Of a stretch of DNA of 22,500 bases, positions 1-4,437 are shown in pieces. The first letter of the stretch is position 1. Each line of letters begins with the position of its first letter. Both the position numbers and the translations under genes were made by a program. The notes under the pieces were generated by a model that saw nothing but the letters and a program-made list of their open reading frames with translations, ran no database searches and was not told where the DNA came from. The DNA comes from a virus: positions 1 to 22,500 of IMG/VR virus record IMGVR_UViG_3300030109_003790; one strand, written 5' to 3'.

Positions 1-12
1 TACCATATGGTA
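1..12. promoter_or_regulatory. CCATATGG palindrome (copy 1)
   Basis: TACCATATGGTA is a perfect 12-base palindrome and the first of the repeated intergenic boxes. The left flank lies outside the window, so its CCAAAG arm cannot be judged. No CTTTGG arm is seen to the right. Confidence 0.5.
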
Positions 13-385
13 CGATTCTTATAAGATATATCGTAAACGAGCGAATGAATAGTTTTAAATGGAAGATTTATCTTCCTTTAATACTGTTAAGGATATGTGA
101 ATAATATATCCTGAGTGAGTGAAATTACGGATATCTTATATATGGGAGTTACCTTAAATAATTTGAGGGACAATTTAGGTCAGTTGCTGTATTCTTTAAG
201 CAAATGCAAAGAATATCGCGCCTTCCTCATATACACACCCATATGATTGGGTAAGGGTTTTTAGGTCTGCGTATAGCAGAAATACCGTTAAGAAAACCCC
301 ACAATCTCAAAAATAGGGCCAAGGCCTAACCCTTAAATGCCTAGTGTTTTATGAAATAAACAAGTAATTTCAAAAACACCCCATG

Positions 386-410
386 ACCATATGGTAATAT
401 AACACTTTGG
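386..410 (-). promoter_or_regulatory. CCATATGG dyad element (copy 2)
   Basis: ACCATATGGT at 386-395 is followed ten bases later by CTTTGG at 405-410. Read on the minus strand this is CCAAAG-N10-CCATATGG, the same order seen upstream of other transcription units. It sits between the terminator hairpin of the minus-strand operon and the hairpin-rich segment 1-380. Confidence 0.55.
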
Positions 411-419
411 GATTATATT

Positions 420-431
420 GCCCCGAAGGGC
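420..431 (-). terminator. UUCG hairpin after minus-strand operon
   Basis: On the minus strand this reads GCCC-TTCG-GGGC, a four-pair GC stem with a UUCG tetraloop, ten bases past the last stop codon of the operon (441). The same 12-mer occurs on the plus strand at 3804-3815, also directly after a stop codon. No long U-tract follows, so it may stabilise or process the 3' end rather than be a classical intrinsic terminator. Confidence 0.5.
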
Positions 432-440
432 GTAATTAAT

Positions 441-551
441 TTATTTTATGTAATAAGCAGGAATTCTACCACCTTTTACACATTTGGGGCAATAATATGC
501 TCTACCGCCCCATTTCATTCTTTCTCCACAATCCATTGTTTTACATTTCAT
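441..551 (-). CDS. Small zinc-ribbon-like protein, 36 aa
   Basis: This short frame is the last gene of the minus-strand operon. Its ATG overlaps the TGA of the preceding gene (ATGA, 551-548), the same coupling used throughout the operon. The product has C3-x4-C8 and C21-x2-C24 with basic residues between and after them, a plausible single zinc-ribbon knuckle. It ends ten bases before the UUCG hairpin. Function is unknown. Zinc knuckles of this size in viral early operons may bind nucleic acid or protein, but nothing here decides which. The exact ATGA overlap and the cysteine pattern are the main reasons to believe it is real. Confidence 0.6.
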   Translation of the reverse strand: MKCKTMDCGERMKWGGRAYYCPKCVKGGRIPAYYIK

Positions 552-769
552 TCTTCTTCATCCCCTGTTATTACCCAATCTGCATGATGATACATTTTAT
601 CCATAATATCTTCAATTCCTTTTTTAACAGGAATTCTCATTCTAGATACATCTCTCAAGTTTTGAGCAATTTCTTCTTTTGCTTCTGCTCGTCTCATTCG
701 CCTATCTTCGTTCTTAATTTCTGCTCTTCCGACAAATCGCCCTTTTCCTGTTTTCTTTGTTGAACCCAT
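548..769 (-). CDS. Hypothetical charged protein, 73 aa
   Basis: An unrecognised protein with a basic, glycine-containing N terminus (residues 1-18), a strongly charged Arg/Glu helix-prone middle (about 19-45) and an acidic C terminus ending in D-E-E-E. It starts in a TAATG junction with the stop of the 152-aa gene and ends in an ATGA overlap with the 36-aa zinc-ribbon gene, so all three are translationally coupled. The opposite-strand frame at 497-763 is a low-complexity shadow. The basic segment could contact nucleic acid, but this is inference. Confidence 0.7.
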   Translation of the reverse strand: MGSTKKTGKGRFVGRAEIKNEDRRMRRAEAKEEIAQNLRDVSRMRIPVKKGIEDIMDKMYHHADWVITGDEEE

Positions 770-1227
770 TATTCTTCCTCCCTTAAATCAATCAATTCTA
801 ATTTTCCTGTTTCGCTGTTTCGCTTGAATTCAAATACTCCTTCCTTTACTCCTTTACGGATTTTGCGAGTTATTGTGTGATAAGTCAAATCTTGATAATA
901 CTCTAAAGTCATTATTTTTCCTCCATTTCTTGTATGGCTCAATAAATAATCTCCAGCAATATCCCATGCTGCTTTAGCCGCAGCATAAGACATATCTTTC
1001 AAATCTTCCAAATCCTCATCTAATTGTGAACGTGGTCTACGGGGTACAGTATGTTCTCGCATTAAAAGAATAACACTATCATATATCATCTTTCTTCCAT
1101 AATAGTCTTGTTCATCCCAACGCTTCAAGTACGCTTCAATAATTTCAACAGTTTCCTTTAATTGCATTTCTAAACTATAGTTTAAACATCGAGTTATACC
1201 TTCAAACATCATTTTACTTGACCTCAT
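769..1227 (-). CDS. Hypothetical protein, 152 aa, possible winged-helix C-terminal part
   Basis: The largest gene of the minus-strand operon. The N-terminal two thirds look mainly helical and charged. The last 45 residues (Y-H-T-I-T-R-K-I-R-K-G, then an F-E-F-K hairpin-like stretch and L-E-L-I-D-L) read like the recognition helix and wing of a winged-helix domain, but no family was recognised. The ATG at 1227 overlaps the TGA of the 39-aa gene. A later in-frame Met (residue 6) is possible, but the ATGA overlap favours the first. A DNA-binding or regulatory role is a weak inference. Confidence 0.7.
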   Translation of the reverse strand: MRSSKMMFEGITRCLNYSLEMQLKETVEIIEAYLKRWDEQDYYGRKMIYDSVILLMREHTVPRRPRSQLDEDLEDLKDMSYAAAKAAWDIAGDYLLSHTRNGGKIMTLEYYQDLTYHTITRKIRKGVKEGVFEFKRNSETGKLELIDLREEE

Positions 1228-1343
1228 TCTTCTTCCTCCAATTCTCCTGTTTCTGGATTTAGTTTCATTCCAGCAATTGCCATAAGAATAGCAAAAGCAT
1301 GTTCCTCATAAGTTAGCCTATCAGTTGATTCCGTTGACGTCAT
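1224..1343 (-). CDS. Hypothetical protein, 39 aa
   Basis: A short frame preceded by a very strong Shine-Dalgarno (AGGAGGAAAA, eight or so bases before the ATG at 1343). It ends in an ATGA overlap with the 152-aa gene. The product has a central hydrophobic helix-like stretch (A-F-A-I-L-M-A-I-A-G-M, residues 16-26) and an acidic tail. The hydrophobic run is too short for a confident membrane segment. It overlaps the end of the 53-aa gene by 23 bases in another frame. Function unknown. Confidence 0.6.
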   Translation of the reverse strand: MTSTESTDRLTYEEHAFAILMAIAGMKLNPETGELEEEE

Positions 1344-1482
1344 TAAATTTTCCTCCTTTTTCAATAGAAACCTTACCACAATTAAAACAACCAAGATAAA
1401 CAGTGTATTTCATTCCCCAACGTGGGTGATAATCCCACTCTCTATCCACTTCAACAATAATCTTATTATTACAACAATTCAT
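1321..1482 (-). CDS. Small zinc-ribbon-like protein, 53 aa
   Basis: The ATG at 1482 overlaps the TGA of the upstream 67-aa gene (ATGA). The protein has C3-C4 near its start and C32-x2-C35, with an aromatic middle (W16, Y18, W22, Y26, Y29). This suggests a zinc-bound beta-ribbon. It is the second such small cysteine protein in this operon. Its 3' end carries, in another frame, the SD and start of the 39-aa gene. Function unknown. Confidence 0.6.
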   Translation of the reverse strand: MNCCNNKIIVEVDREWDYHPRWGMKYTVYLGCFNCGKVSIEKGGKFNDVNGIN

Positions 1483-1682
1483 GCTTTCACTTCCATTTTA
1501 CCAATTTCAATTCTTAGTTTCATTTCATCAAATTCCTCTAAAGCCTGTTGAGTCAATTCCATCAACTCTTCTACCGTATCAGACTTAACAGTTAATTCTT
1601 TAATAATCAAAGTACCATATCTGTCATGGCCGACTTTCAAGGAATATTTTTTCTCTTGTATTTCTTCTTTTTTCCAAAACAT
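1479..1682 (-). CDS. Hypothetical protein, 67 aa, paralogue of the gene at 3913
   Basis: First gene of the six-gene minus-strand operon. Residues 15-32 carry the core K-V-G-H-D-R-Y-G-T-L-I-I-K-E-L, followed by V-K-S-D-T and a helix. The same core is present in the 65-aa protein encoded on the plus strand at 3913-4110, and both begin M-F-x-(K/R)-K. The predicted fold is a short beta-hairpin plus helix. The CCATATGG dyad at 1751-1760 lies about 70 bases upstream of the start and is the likely promoter or operator. Function unknown. Confidence 0.75.
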   Translation of the reverse strand: MFWKKEEIQEKKYSLKVGHDRYGTLIIKELTVKSDTVEELMELTQQALEEFDEMKLRIEIGKMEVKA

Positions 1683-1731
1683 TTAATCAAATCCTGTTAT
1701 TGACAATTAACAACTTAGCCCACATTATACC

Positions 1732-1793
1732 TTGGGGCATACAAAGTACCACCATATGGTGTGGTTTAAACTTTGGGGTAAACAAGGCCCCAA
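1732..1793 (-). terminator. Long-range stem enclosing the dyad box, after the 134-aa gene
   Basis: TTGGGGC at 1732-1738 can pair with GCCCCAA at 1787-1793, which directly abuts the stop codon of the minus-strand gene 1794-2198. The loop contains the CCATATGG dyad. A shorter GGGG/CCCC pairing inside is also possible. This could be a terminator or a structured operator; the sequence does not decide. Confidence 0.3.
1742..1776 (-). promoter_or_regulatory. CCATATGG dyad element (copy 3, two-armed)
   Basis: CAAAG at 1742-1746, CACCATATGGTG palindrome at 1750-1761 and CTTTGG at 1771-1776 form an almost complete dyad. It lies in the gap upstream of the six-gene minus-strand operon that starts at 1682. 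It is one of the clearest copies of the repeated element. Confidence 0.65.
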
Positions 1794-2198
1794 TCAAAAT
1801 AATTGAGAGAAGCACTTTGCACCGATAATTTGCCCTTTATCGTTTCTAACGGTTTGACCGACCATTAGAAAATCAGTGCGATTGTGAAATGTTTCGCAAA
1901 CTGCGCGTGAGACAATATACCACACATTATCACGGATAGGTGGCAACTCAACACAGTCCATTTTCATTTGAACGCATTTAATTGGAATAGTGAATTCAGC
2001 ATCAAGAACAGTACAATCGCTTAGAGGTTCATAATCAGTATCAAAGGAAAATTCACCCAATGGCCCCCATTCTTCAGAAAGCCGAATAGTATTACCTGAT
2101 GGTGGAATAGAAAGTAGTTCGTGTCCCTTTTCGTTAACAATGTTAATTACGTGGGGTGTCATGTTTACAAATGTTTGATTGTCTTCATAGATTGTCAT
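1794..2198 (-). CDS. N(L/M)TPH-type conserved protein of unknown function, 134 aa
   Basis: A single-gene unit. The pattern T-P-H-V-I-N-I (residues about 14-20), P-P-S-G with a following Arg (about 32-39), Y-I-V-S-R (about 94-98), then R-T-D-F and V-R-N-D-K-G-Q-I-I-G-A matches a small beta-rich protein often seen in phages and actinobacteria, whose members usually read NLTPH near the N terminus. I know of no established function for that family. The length is typical. The ATG at 2198 is preceded by an AGGAG-like SD on the minus strand (acaggagatgcta). The dyad at 2252-2286 lies upstream. The TTGGGGC/GCCCCAA stem begins right after the stop. Confidence 0.75.
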   Translation of the reverse strand: MTIYEDNQTFVNMTPHVINIVNEKGHELLSIPPSGNTIRLSEEWGPLGEFSFDTDYEPLSDCTVLDAEFTIPIKCVQMKMDCVELPPIRDNVWYIVSRAVCETFHNRTDFLMVGQTVRNDKGQIIGAKCFSQLF

Positions 2199-2251
2199 AT
2201 TAGCATCTCCTGTAATATAACAGACTTTATTTCATTTTACTTATGAGATTG

Positions 2252-2286
2252 CAAAGCACATCATATGGTTGTAATGAAAACTTTGG
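2252..2286 (-). promoter_or_regulatory. CCATATGG-like dyad element (copy 4, two-armed)
   Basis: CAAAG at 2252-2256, TCATATGG at 2261-2268 (one mismatch from the palindrome) and CTTTGG at 2281-2286. It lies about 55-60 bases upstream of the minus-strand start at 2198, a distance similar to that at the 1682 and 3913 genes. Confidence 0.55.
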
Positions 2287-2289
2287 TGA

Positions 2290-2755
2290 AATGAAACCAC
2301 AAAAAAATAAAGGAAATCCGCAGGTTTGCCAATTAGTGCATATTGCATTCTCCAATACTTCCAGTGATTATCGCGCGATTTCACTGTTCTTTGTCTGATA
2401 CAAGTCGCTATCAGTTTATTGACCTAACTGCTTCATTCCCGTCGGGGAAAAAGAGGTGTCGATGGGATTACGCCGGATAAGCGCCTTCGCCATAAGTTTT
2501 CTTCGTATCTCCTAGAATTCTTTTTCTTGAATTATAGTCTTCGATTACTTCCAACCACCCCACTAGAGCGTTATACTCCCTAATGTTCCACTGACCGCGC
2601 TACACGGTGATAACCGAAGTTATCTTGTTCTCAGCCATTTGGCCATCAAACATTCCTGCTAAGGAATCTCGGAGGTGTGCATTATCCCTGATAAAGAGAT
2701 TATTCTGCCACGACGAATGCTGAAGCCGCTAAGCCTCAGACAATAAAGGGAATTA
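2290..2755 (-). ncRNA. Candidate large structured non-coding RNA, about 450 nt
   Basis: This segment is visibly richer in G and C than its surroundings and has no uninterrupted gene of useful length. It is packed with stems: CAGTGA/TCACTG at 2362-2386 with inner ATC/GAT, CTGATA/TATCAG at 2395-2414, TTCCC/GGGAA at 2436-2449, ACCG/CGGT near 2594-2608, GATAAC/GTTATC at 2609-2624, and ATTCC/GGAAT near 2651-2668. On the minus strand the 2609-2624 stem is GATAAC-TTCG-GTTATC, a C(UUCG)G tetraloop, which favours a minus-strand transcript. The dyad copy at 2925 is oriented to drive that strand. It was not recognised as RNase P, tmRNA, rRNA or an intron. The size recalls ornate large phage RNAs such as GOLLD or ROOL, but no match is claimed. 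Confidence 0.45.
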
Positions 2756-2774
2756 AATTATATGGTAAATATAG

Positions 2775-2798
2775 GGTTGCCAAAGACAACCATATGGT
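2775..2798 (+). promoter_or_regulatory. CCATATGG dyad element (copy 5)
   Basis: GGTTG at 2775-2779 and CAACC at 2787-2791 form a hairpin whose loop contains CCAAAG (2780-2785). ACCATATGGT follows at 2789-2798. The 33-aa membrane-peptide frame starts 2 or 17 bases downstream. The related GGTTGGTT hairpin at 3329-3351 has the same layout. Confidence 0.6.
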
Positions 2799-2814
2799 CA
2801 TGCATTTATGCATT

Positions 2815-2916
2815 ATGACCTCAATAATTAGGGCTATCTTGAATTTGATAATATCAGTAATAACAGGCGTATTTATATCCTCCCTGTTTGCGTTATTCTT
2901 ATATTTAATCTCATAA
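2815..2916 (+). CDS. Predicted tiny membrane protein, 33 aa
   Basis: A short frame whose product is almost entirely one hydrophobic helix: residues 7-32 are Ile, Leu, Val, Phe, Ala and Ser with only N10, T17 and Y30 as polar breaks. K/R is limited to R6. This fits a single transmembrane segment. An in-frame ATG at 2800 would add five residues and would sit immediately after the dyad box, allowing a nearly leaderless transcript. No good SD precedes either start. It is followed by another dyad box at 2925, so it would be a one-gene unit. A chance hydrophobic frame in AT-rich DNA is the main alternative. Confidence 0.4.
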   Translation: MTSIIRAILNLIISVITGVFISSLFALFLYLIS

Positions 2917-2924
2917 TTCTTAAT

Positions 2925-2953
2925 ACCATATGGTTGGTAGTTTAATAACTTTG
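2925..2953 (-). promoter_or_regulatory. CCATATGG dyad element (copy 6)
   Basis: ACCATATGGT at 2925-2934 with CTTTG at 2949-2953. On the minus strand the order is CAAAG-N15-CCATATGG, which would point toward the candidate structured RNA at 2290-2755. Confidence 0.5.
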
Positions 2954-2984
2954 TGAGTATTTAAACGTAAACCCCAAATTGGGA

Positions 2985-3011
2985 GGGGATGGCTTGTCGA
3001 AGCGCATCCCC
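2985..3011 (-). terminator. Strong GC hairpin after the 81-aa gene
   Basis: GGGGATG-GCTT at 2985-2995 pairs with AAGC-GCATCCCC at 3000-3011, eleven pairs with one bulge and a four-base loop. It lies 24 bases beyond the stop of the minus-strand gene at 3035 and probably ends its transcript. A second small stem, CCCAA/TTGGG, lies at 2973-2983. Confidence 0.6.
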
Positions 3012-3034
3012 CCCGCTAAATCAACCAGAGGTGG

Positions 3035-3280
3035 TCACTGAATTGAAATCTTTTTCACCGAAAACGGTGAATTGGACATCTCAGAAATAATTTCCTGAAA
3101 TCGTTCTGCATTCTTGCCACGCTTCCACCCGACTAGTCGAGCAATTTCGTGAGCAAGGTTACTCATGCGGTATCTCTCCTGTTGTGAAATATAGCGATTA
3201 GCGCTACTCTCATAACGGAAAAATCCGTAACTTGTTGTCTTTCCTTCTCTGTTCTGCTTTACTACTTCATACACATACAT
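3035..3280 (-). CDS. Hypothetical protein, 81 aa
   Basis: A single-gene minus-strand unit, divergent from the gene pair at 3425. The product starts with a beta-like stretch (M-Y-V-Y-E-V-V-K) and continues with basic helical segments rich in Arg, Asn and Ser. No family was recognised. A GAGGTGT sequence on the minus strand, about nine bases before the ATG at 3280, serves as SD. The two-armed dyad at 3337-3371 lies in the shared divergent control region and a strong hairpin follows the gene. A small early-phase virus protein is the most that can be said. Confidence 0.65.
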   Translation of the reverse strand: MYVYEVVKQNREGKTTSYGFFRYESSANRYISQQERYRMSNLAHEIARLVGWKRGKNAERFQEIISEMSNSPFSVKKISIQ

Positions 3281-3328
3281 CTTAATACACCTCTTAGGTA
3301 TCTATTGATTTAATTTAGACGATATTAG

Positions 3329-3371
3329 GGTTGGTTCCAAAGAAACCAACCATATGGTAAGAAATCTTTGG
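3329..3371. promoter_or_regulatory. CCATATGG dyad element (copy 7, two-armed, divergent promoter region)
   Basis: GGTTGGTT at 3329-3336 pairs with AACCAACC at 3344-3351. CCAAAG is at 3337-3342, ACCATATGGT at 3349-3358 and CTTTGG at 3366-3371. It sits between the divergent genes starting at 3280 (minus) and 3425 (plus) and could serve both. A further small inverted repeat (ATACCT/AGGTAT, about 3384-3404) lies between it and the plus-strand start. Confidence 0.65.
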
Positions 3372-3424
3372 TTACGCACCTTATACCTAGATTCATCAGG
3401 TATTAGATACTAGGAGCGATAAAT

Positions 3425-3616
3425 ATGGAATTAGAGTATAAGACAATAGAAGAAATGCACGCGATGACAAAAACGGAATTACAGGCTTATGAGAGCCTAG
3501 TTTGGAAGCACTATATGGATATTTCGACAATCAAGAAATATATCGACAGAATTGGCCACCCTAAGTTATTGGGCGCACCAGTGGTTGAAGTAGAATTTCA
3601 GGAGGAAGAAGAATGA
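3425..3616 (+). CDS. Hypothetical protein, 63 aa
   Basis: First of a coupled gene pair. The product is helical and charged, with a helix-prone N-terminal half (T-I-E-E-M-H-A-M-T-K-T-E-L) and an acidic end of four Glu. An AGGAGCG SD lies about six bases before the ATG. Its stop overlaps the start of the next gene (ATGA at 3613-3616). It is driven from the two-armed dyad about 55-75 bases upstream. No family recognised. Confidence 0.7.
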   Translation: MELEYKTIEEMHAMTKTELQAYESLVWKHYMDISTIKKYIDRIGHPKLLGAPVVEVEFQEEEE

Positions 3617-3801
3617 GTAAATTTCAAAGGAGACATTATGAAGCAATTGCTGAAGTTCTCGGCCTTATGGTTGATGAGCGAATTCGTAATTATTGCATCG
3701 CTCACTTCAGCATGATGTTTGAACGTGACAATTCACGGTTTCAACCTGATAGGTTCCGTGAAAGGGTCAAACAGCACGCTGATGGCATCATTATGCGTTA
3801 A
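3613..3801 (+). CDS. Small conserved phage-type protein (RRHYEAIAEVL...DNSRFQPDRF), 62 aa
   Basis: The order F-Q-R-R-H-Y-E-A-I-A-E-V-L (residues about 4-16), an F-x-x-M-F helix, then D-N-S-R-F-x-x-D-R-F (about 38-48) matches a widespread small phage protein that typically reads H-Y-x-x-I-A ... D-N-P-R-F-D-x-x-R-F. To my knowledge its function is not established. The length is normal for that group. Translation is coupled to the 63-aa gene, and a UUCG hairpin follows the stop by two bases. It is one of the few left-arm genes with a recognisable family. Confidence 0.75.
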   Translation: MSKFQRRHYEAIAEVLGLMVDERIRNYCIAHFSMMFERDNSRFQPDRFRERVKQHADGIIMR

Positions 3802-3803
3802 GC

Positions 3804-3815
3804 GCCCTTCGGGGC
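3804..3815 (+). terminator. UUCG hairpin after the 62-aa gene
   Basis: GCCC-TTCG-GGGC begins two bases after the stop codon at 3801. It is identical to the minus-strand hairpin at 420-431. No U-tract follows, so it may act as a 3'-end stabiliser or a partial terminator. Confidence 0.5.
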
Positions 3816-3827
3816 CACTTATATCCA

Positions 3828-3864
3828 CAAAGTTAATATACGTGTACCATATGGTTGTGCTTTG
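3828..3864 (+). promoter_or_regulatory. CCATATGG dyad element (copy 8, two-armed)
   Basis: CAAAG at 3828-3832, ACCATATGGT at 3846-3855 and CTTTG at 3860-3864. GGTTG (3853-3857) can also pair with CAACC just downstream. It lies about 58 bases before the start of the 65-aa gene at 3913. Confidence 0.6.
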
Positions 3865-3912
3865 AACAACCCTATCAAACGATAGTTATTGTTGTCAATA
3901 ACGGTGAGAACC

Positions 3913-4110
3913 ATGTTTAGTAGAAAAAAAGAAATCGTAGCAATAAATAGTGAATCAAAAGTAACCCTCAAAGTAGGCCATGACAGAAATGGCACTTTAA
4001 TTATCAAGGAGTTGGCCGTCAAAGGTGACACAATTGATGAGGTAATAGAAAGAACAAGAGAAATGTTGTCAGAGTTTAATATGATGACAATTGATATGAA
4101 GGTGGCTTAA
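3913..4110 (+). CDS. Hypothetical protein, 65 aa, paralogue of the gene at 1479
   Basis: The core K-V-G-H-D-R-N-G-T-L-I-I-K-E-L-A-V-K is nearly the same as in the minus-strand 67-aa protein, so the two are diverged paralogues on opposite strands. The frame is open from 3889, but the ATG at 3913 is preferred. It gives the shared N terminus M-F-x-(K/R)-K-K-E-I and has a GGTGAG SD five bases upstream. It is followed without any gap by the 81-aa gene at 4111. Function unknown. Confidence 0.75.
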   Translation: MFSRKKEIVAINSESKVTLKVGHDRNGTLIIKELAVKGDTIDEVIERTREMLSEFNMMTIDMKVA

Positions 4111-4356
4111 ATGTATAAGAGAGAAAGAAAACTTGAAACCCATCATTTCTGTGAATGTGGTGGTATGGTATTGAACCATATTACTGAAAAGGCACAGGTT
4201 GCTGGTGGATGGCCTATGCAGGTCAAAAGCATCGGTATTTGTGAATGTGGTTCTATCCATTGGCGTAAAGACCTAACAAACTACGCTAAGGAAGAATACC
4301 GACTCTATCTGAAAGAATCAGAGAACAGTAGAAAGAAACATCTTAAACTAAGATGA
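4111..4356 (+). CDS. Zinc-ribbon-like protein, 81 aa
   Basis: Two C-x-C knuckles, C14-E-C16-G-G and C44-E-C46-G-S, are spaced as in a two-hairpin zinc ribbon. H11 and H12 precede the first knuckle, and a basic, helical C-terminal tail follows (residues about 50-81). The start ATG follows the previous stop directly (TAAATG). The gene ends in a UUCG hairpin. Compact C-x-C ribbons of this kind occur in transcription-factor-like and RNA-binding proteins, so a nucleic-acid role is possible but unproven. Confidence 0.7.
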   Translation: MYKRERKLETHHFCECGGMVLNHITEKAQVAGGWPMQVKSIGICECGSIHWRKDLTNYAKEEYRLYLKESENSRKKHLKLR

Positions 4357-4357
4357 C

Positions 4358-4377
4358 GGGCTTCGGCCCACATGGGC
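4358..4377 (+). terminator. Two alternative hairpins after the 81-aa gene
   Basis: GGGC (4358-4361), TTCG, GCCC (4366-4369) form a UUCG hairpin just after the stop. The same GCCC can instead pair with GGGC at 4374-4377 across an ACAT loop. The two stems exclude each other. A similar ACAT-loop stem recurs at 11183-11196, again shortly upstream of a CCAAAG...ATATGG element. Confidence 0.5.
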
Positions 4378-4381
4378 TATT

Positions 4382-4437
4382 CCAAAGTAATACCATATGG
4401 TTGTGTAAAACCTCGATTTATCCAACCATATGCTTTG
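4382..4437 (+). promoter_or_regulatory. CCATATGG dyad elements (copies 9 and 10, paired)
   Basis: CCAAAG at 4382-4387 and ACCATATGGT at 4392-4401 are followed by a second, degenerate box ACCATATG at 4425-4432 and CTTTG at 4433-4437. CATATGGTTG (4396 on) and CAACCATATG (4423-4432) form a ten-base inverted repeat joining the two. This is the last cluster before the late genes and probably controls the 4440-4945 leader or the late operon. Confidence 0.55.

Larger units (their letters stand above)
1..430. ncRNA. Hairpin-rich non-coding segment, candidate structured RNA
   Basis: No convincing gene is seen here. The segment holds a run of hairpins: GGAAGA/TCTTCC at 61-76 with a TTTA loop, AGGATAT/ATATCCT at 90-112, TATTCTTT/AAAGAATA at 190-215, GGGTTTT/AAAACCC at 255-299 enclosing CTGC/GCAG, and a 13-bp stem with one bulge at 344-379. 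Five consecutive stems of this quality in 320 bases suggest a folded transcript or a replication/regulatory region. The ACCATATGGT dyad at 386-395 has its single CTTTGG arm on the side that would drive minus-strand transcription into this segment. The strand is therefore perhaps minus, but this is not settled. No tRNA, RNase P or riboswitch signature was recognised. Confidence 0.35.

Noticed and set aside
497-763. Plus-strand 88-aa frame rich in Phe, Ser and Cys
   Set aside because: It is the reverse of the coupled minus-strand genes at 548-769 and 441-551, has a low-complexity product and no supporting SD.
2306-2749. AATAAAGG at 2306-2313 and 2742-2749 as target-site duplications of a mobile element
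   Set aside because: The match is only eight AT-rich bases and there are no terminal inverted repeats or transposase, so insertion is not supported.
2290-2755. RNase P RNA, tmRNA, rRNA fragment or group I/II intron
   Set aside because: Short look-alikes (for example GGAAATCC and GGCAGAATAATC) are present, but the conserved core pairs of these RNAs could not be laid out on either strand.
3819-4260. Minus-strand frames opposite the 3913 and 4111 genes
   Set aside because: They are shadows of the plus-strand genes, cross the dyad control region, and their products show no family pattern.
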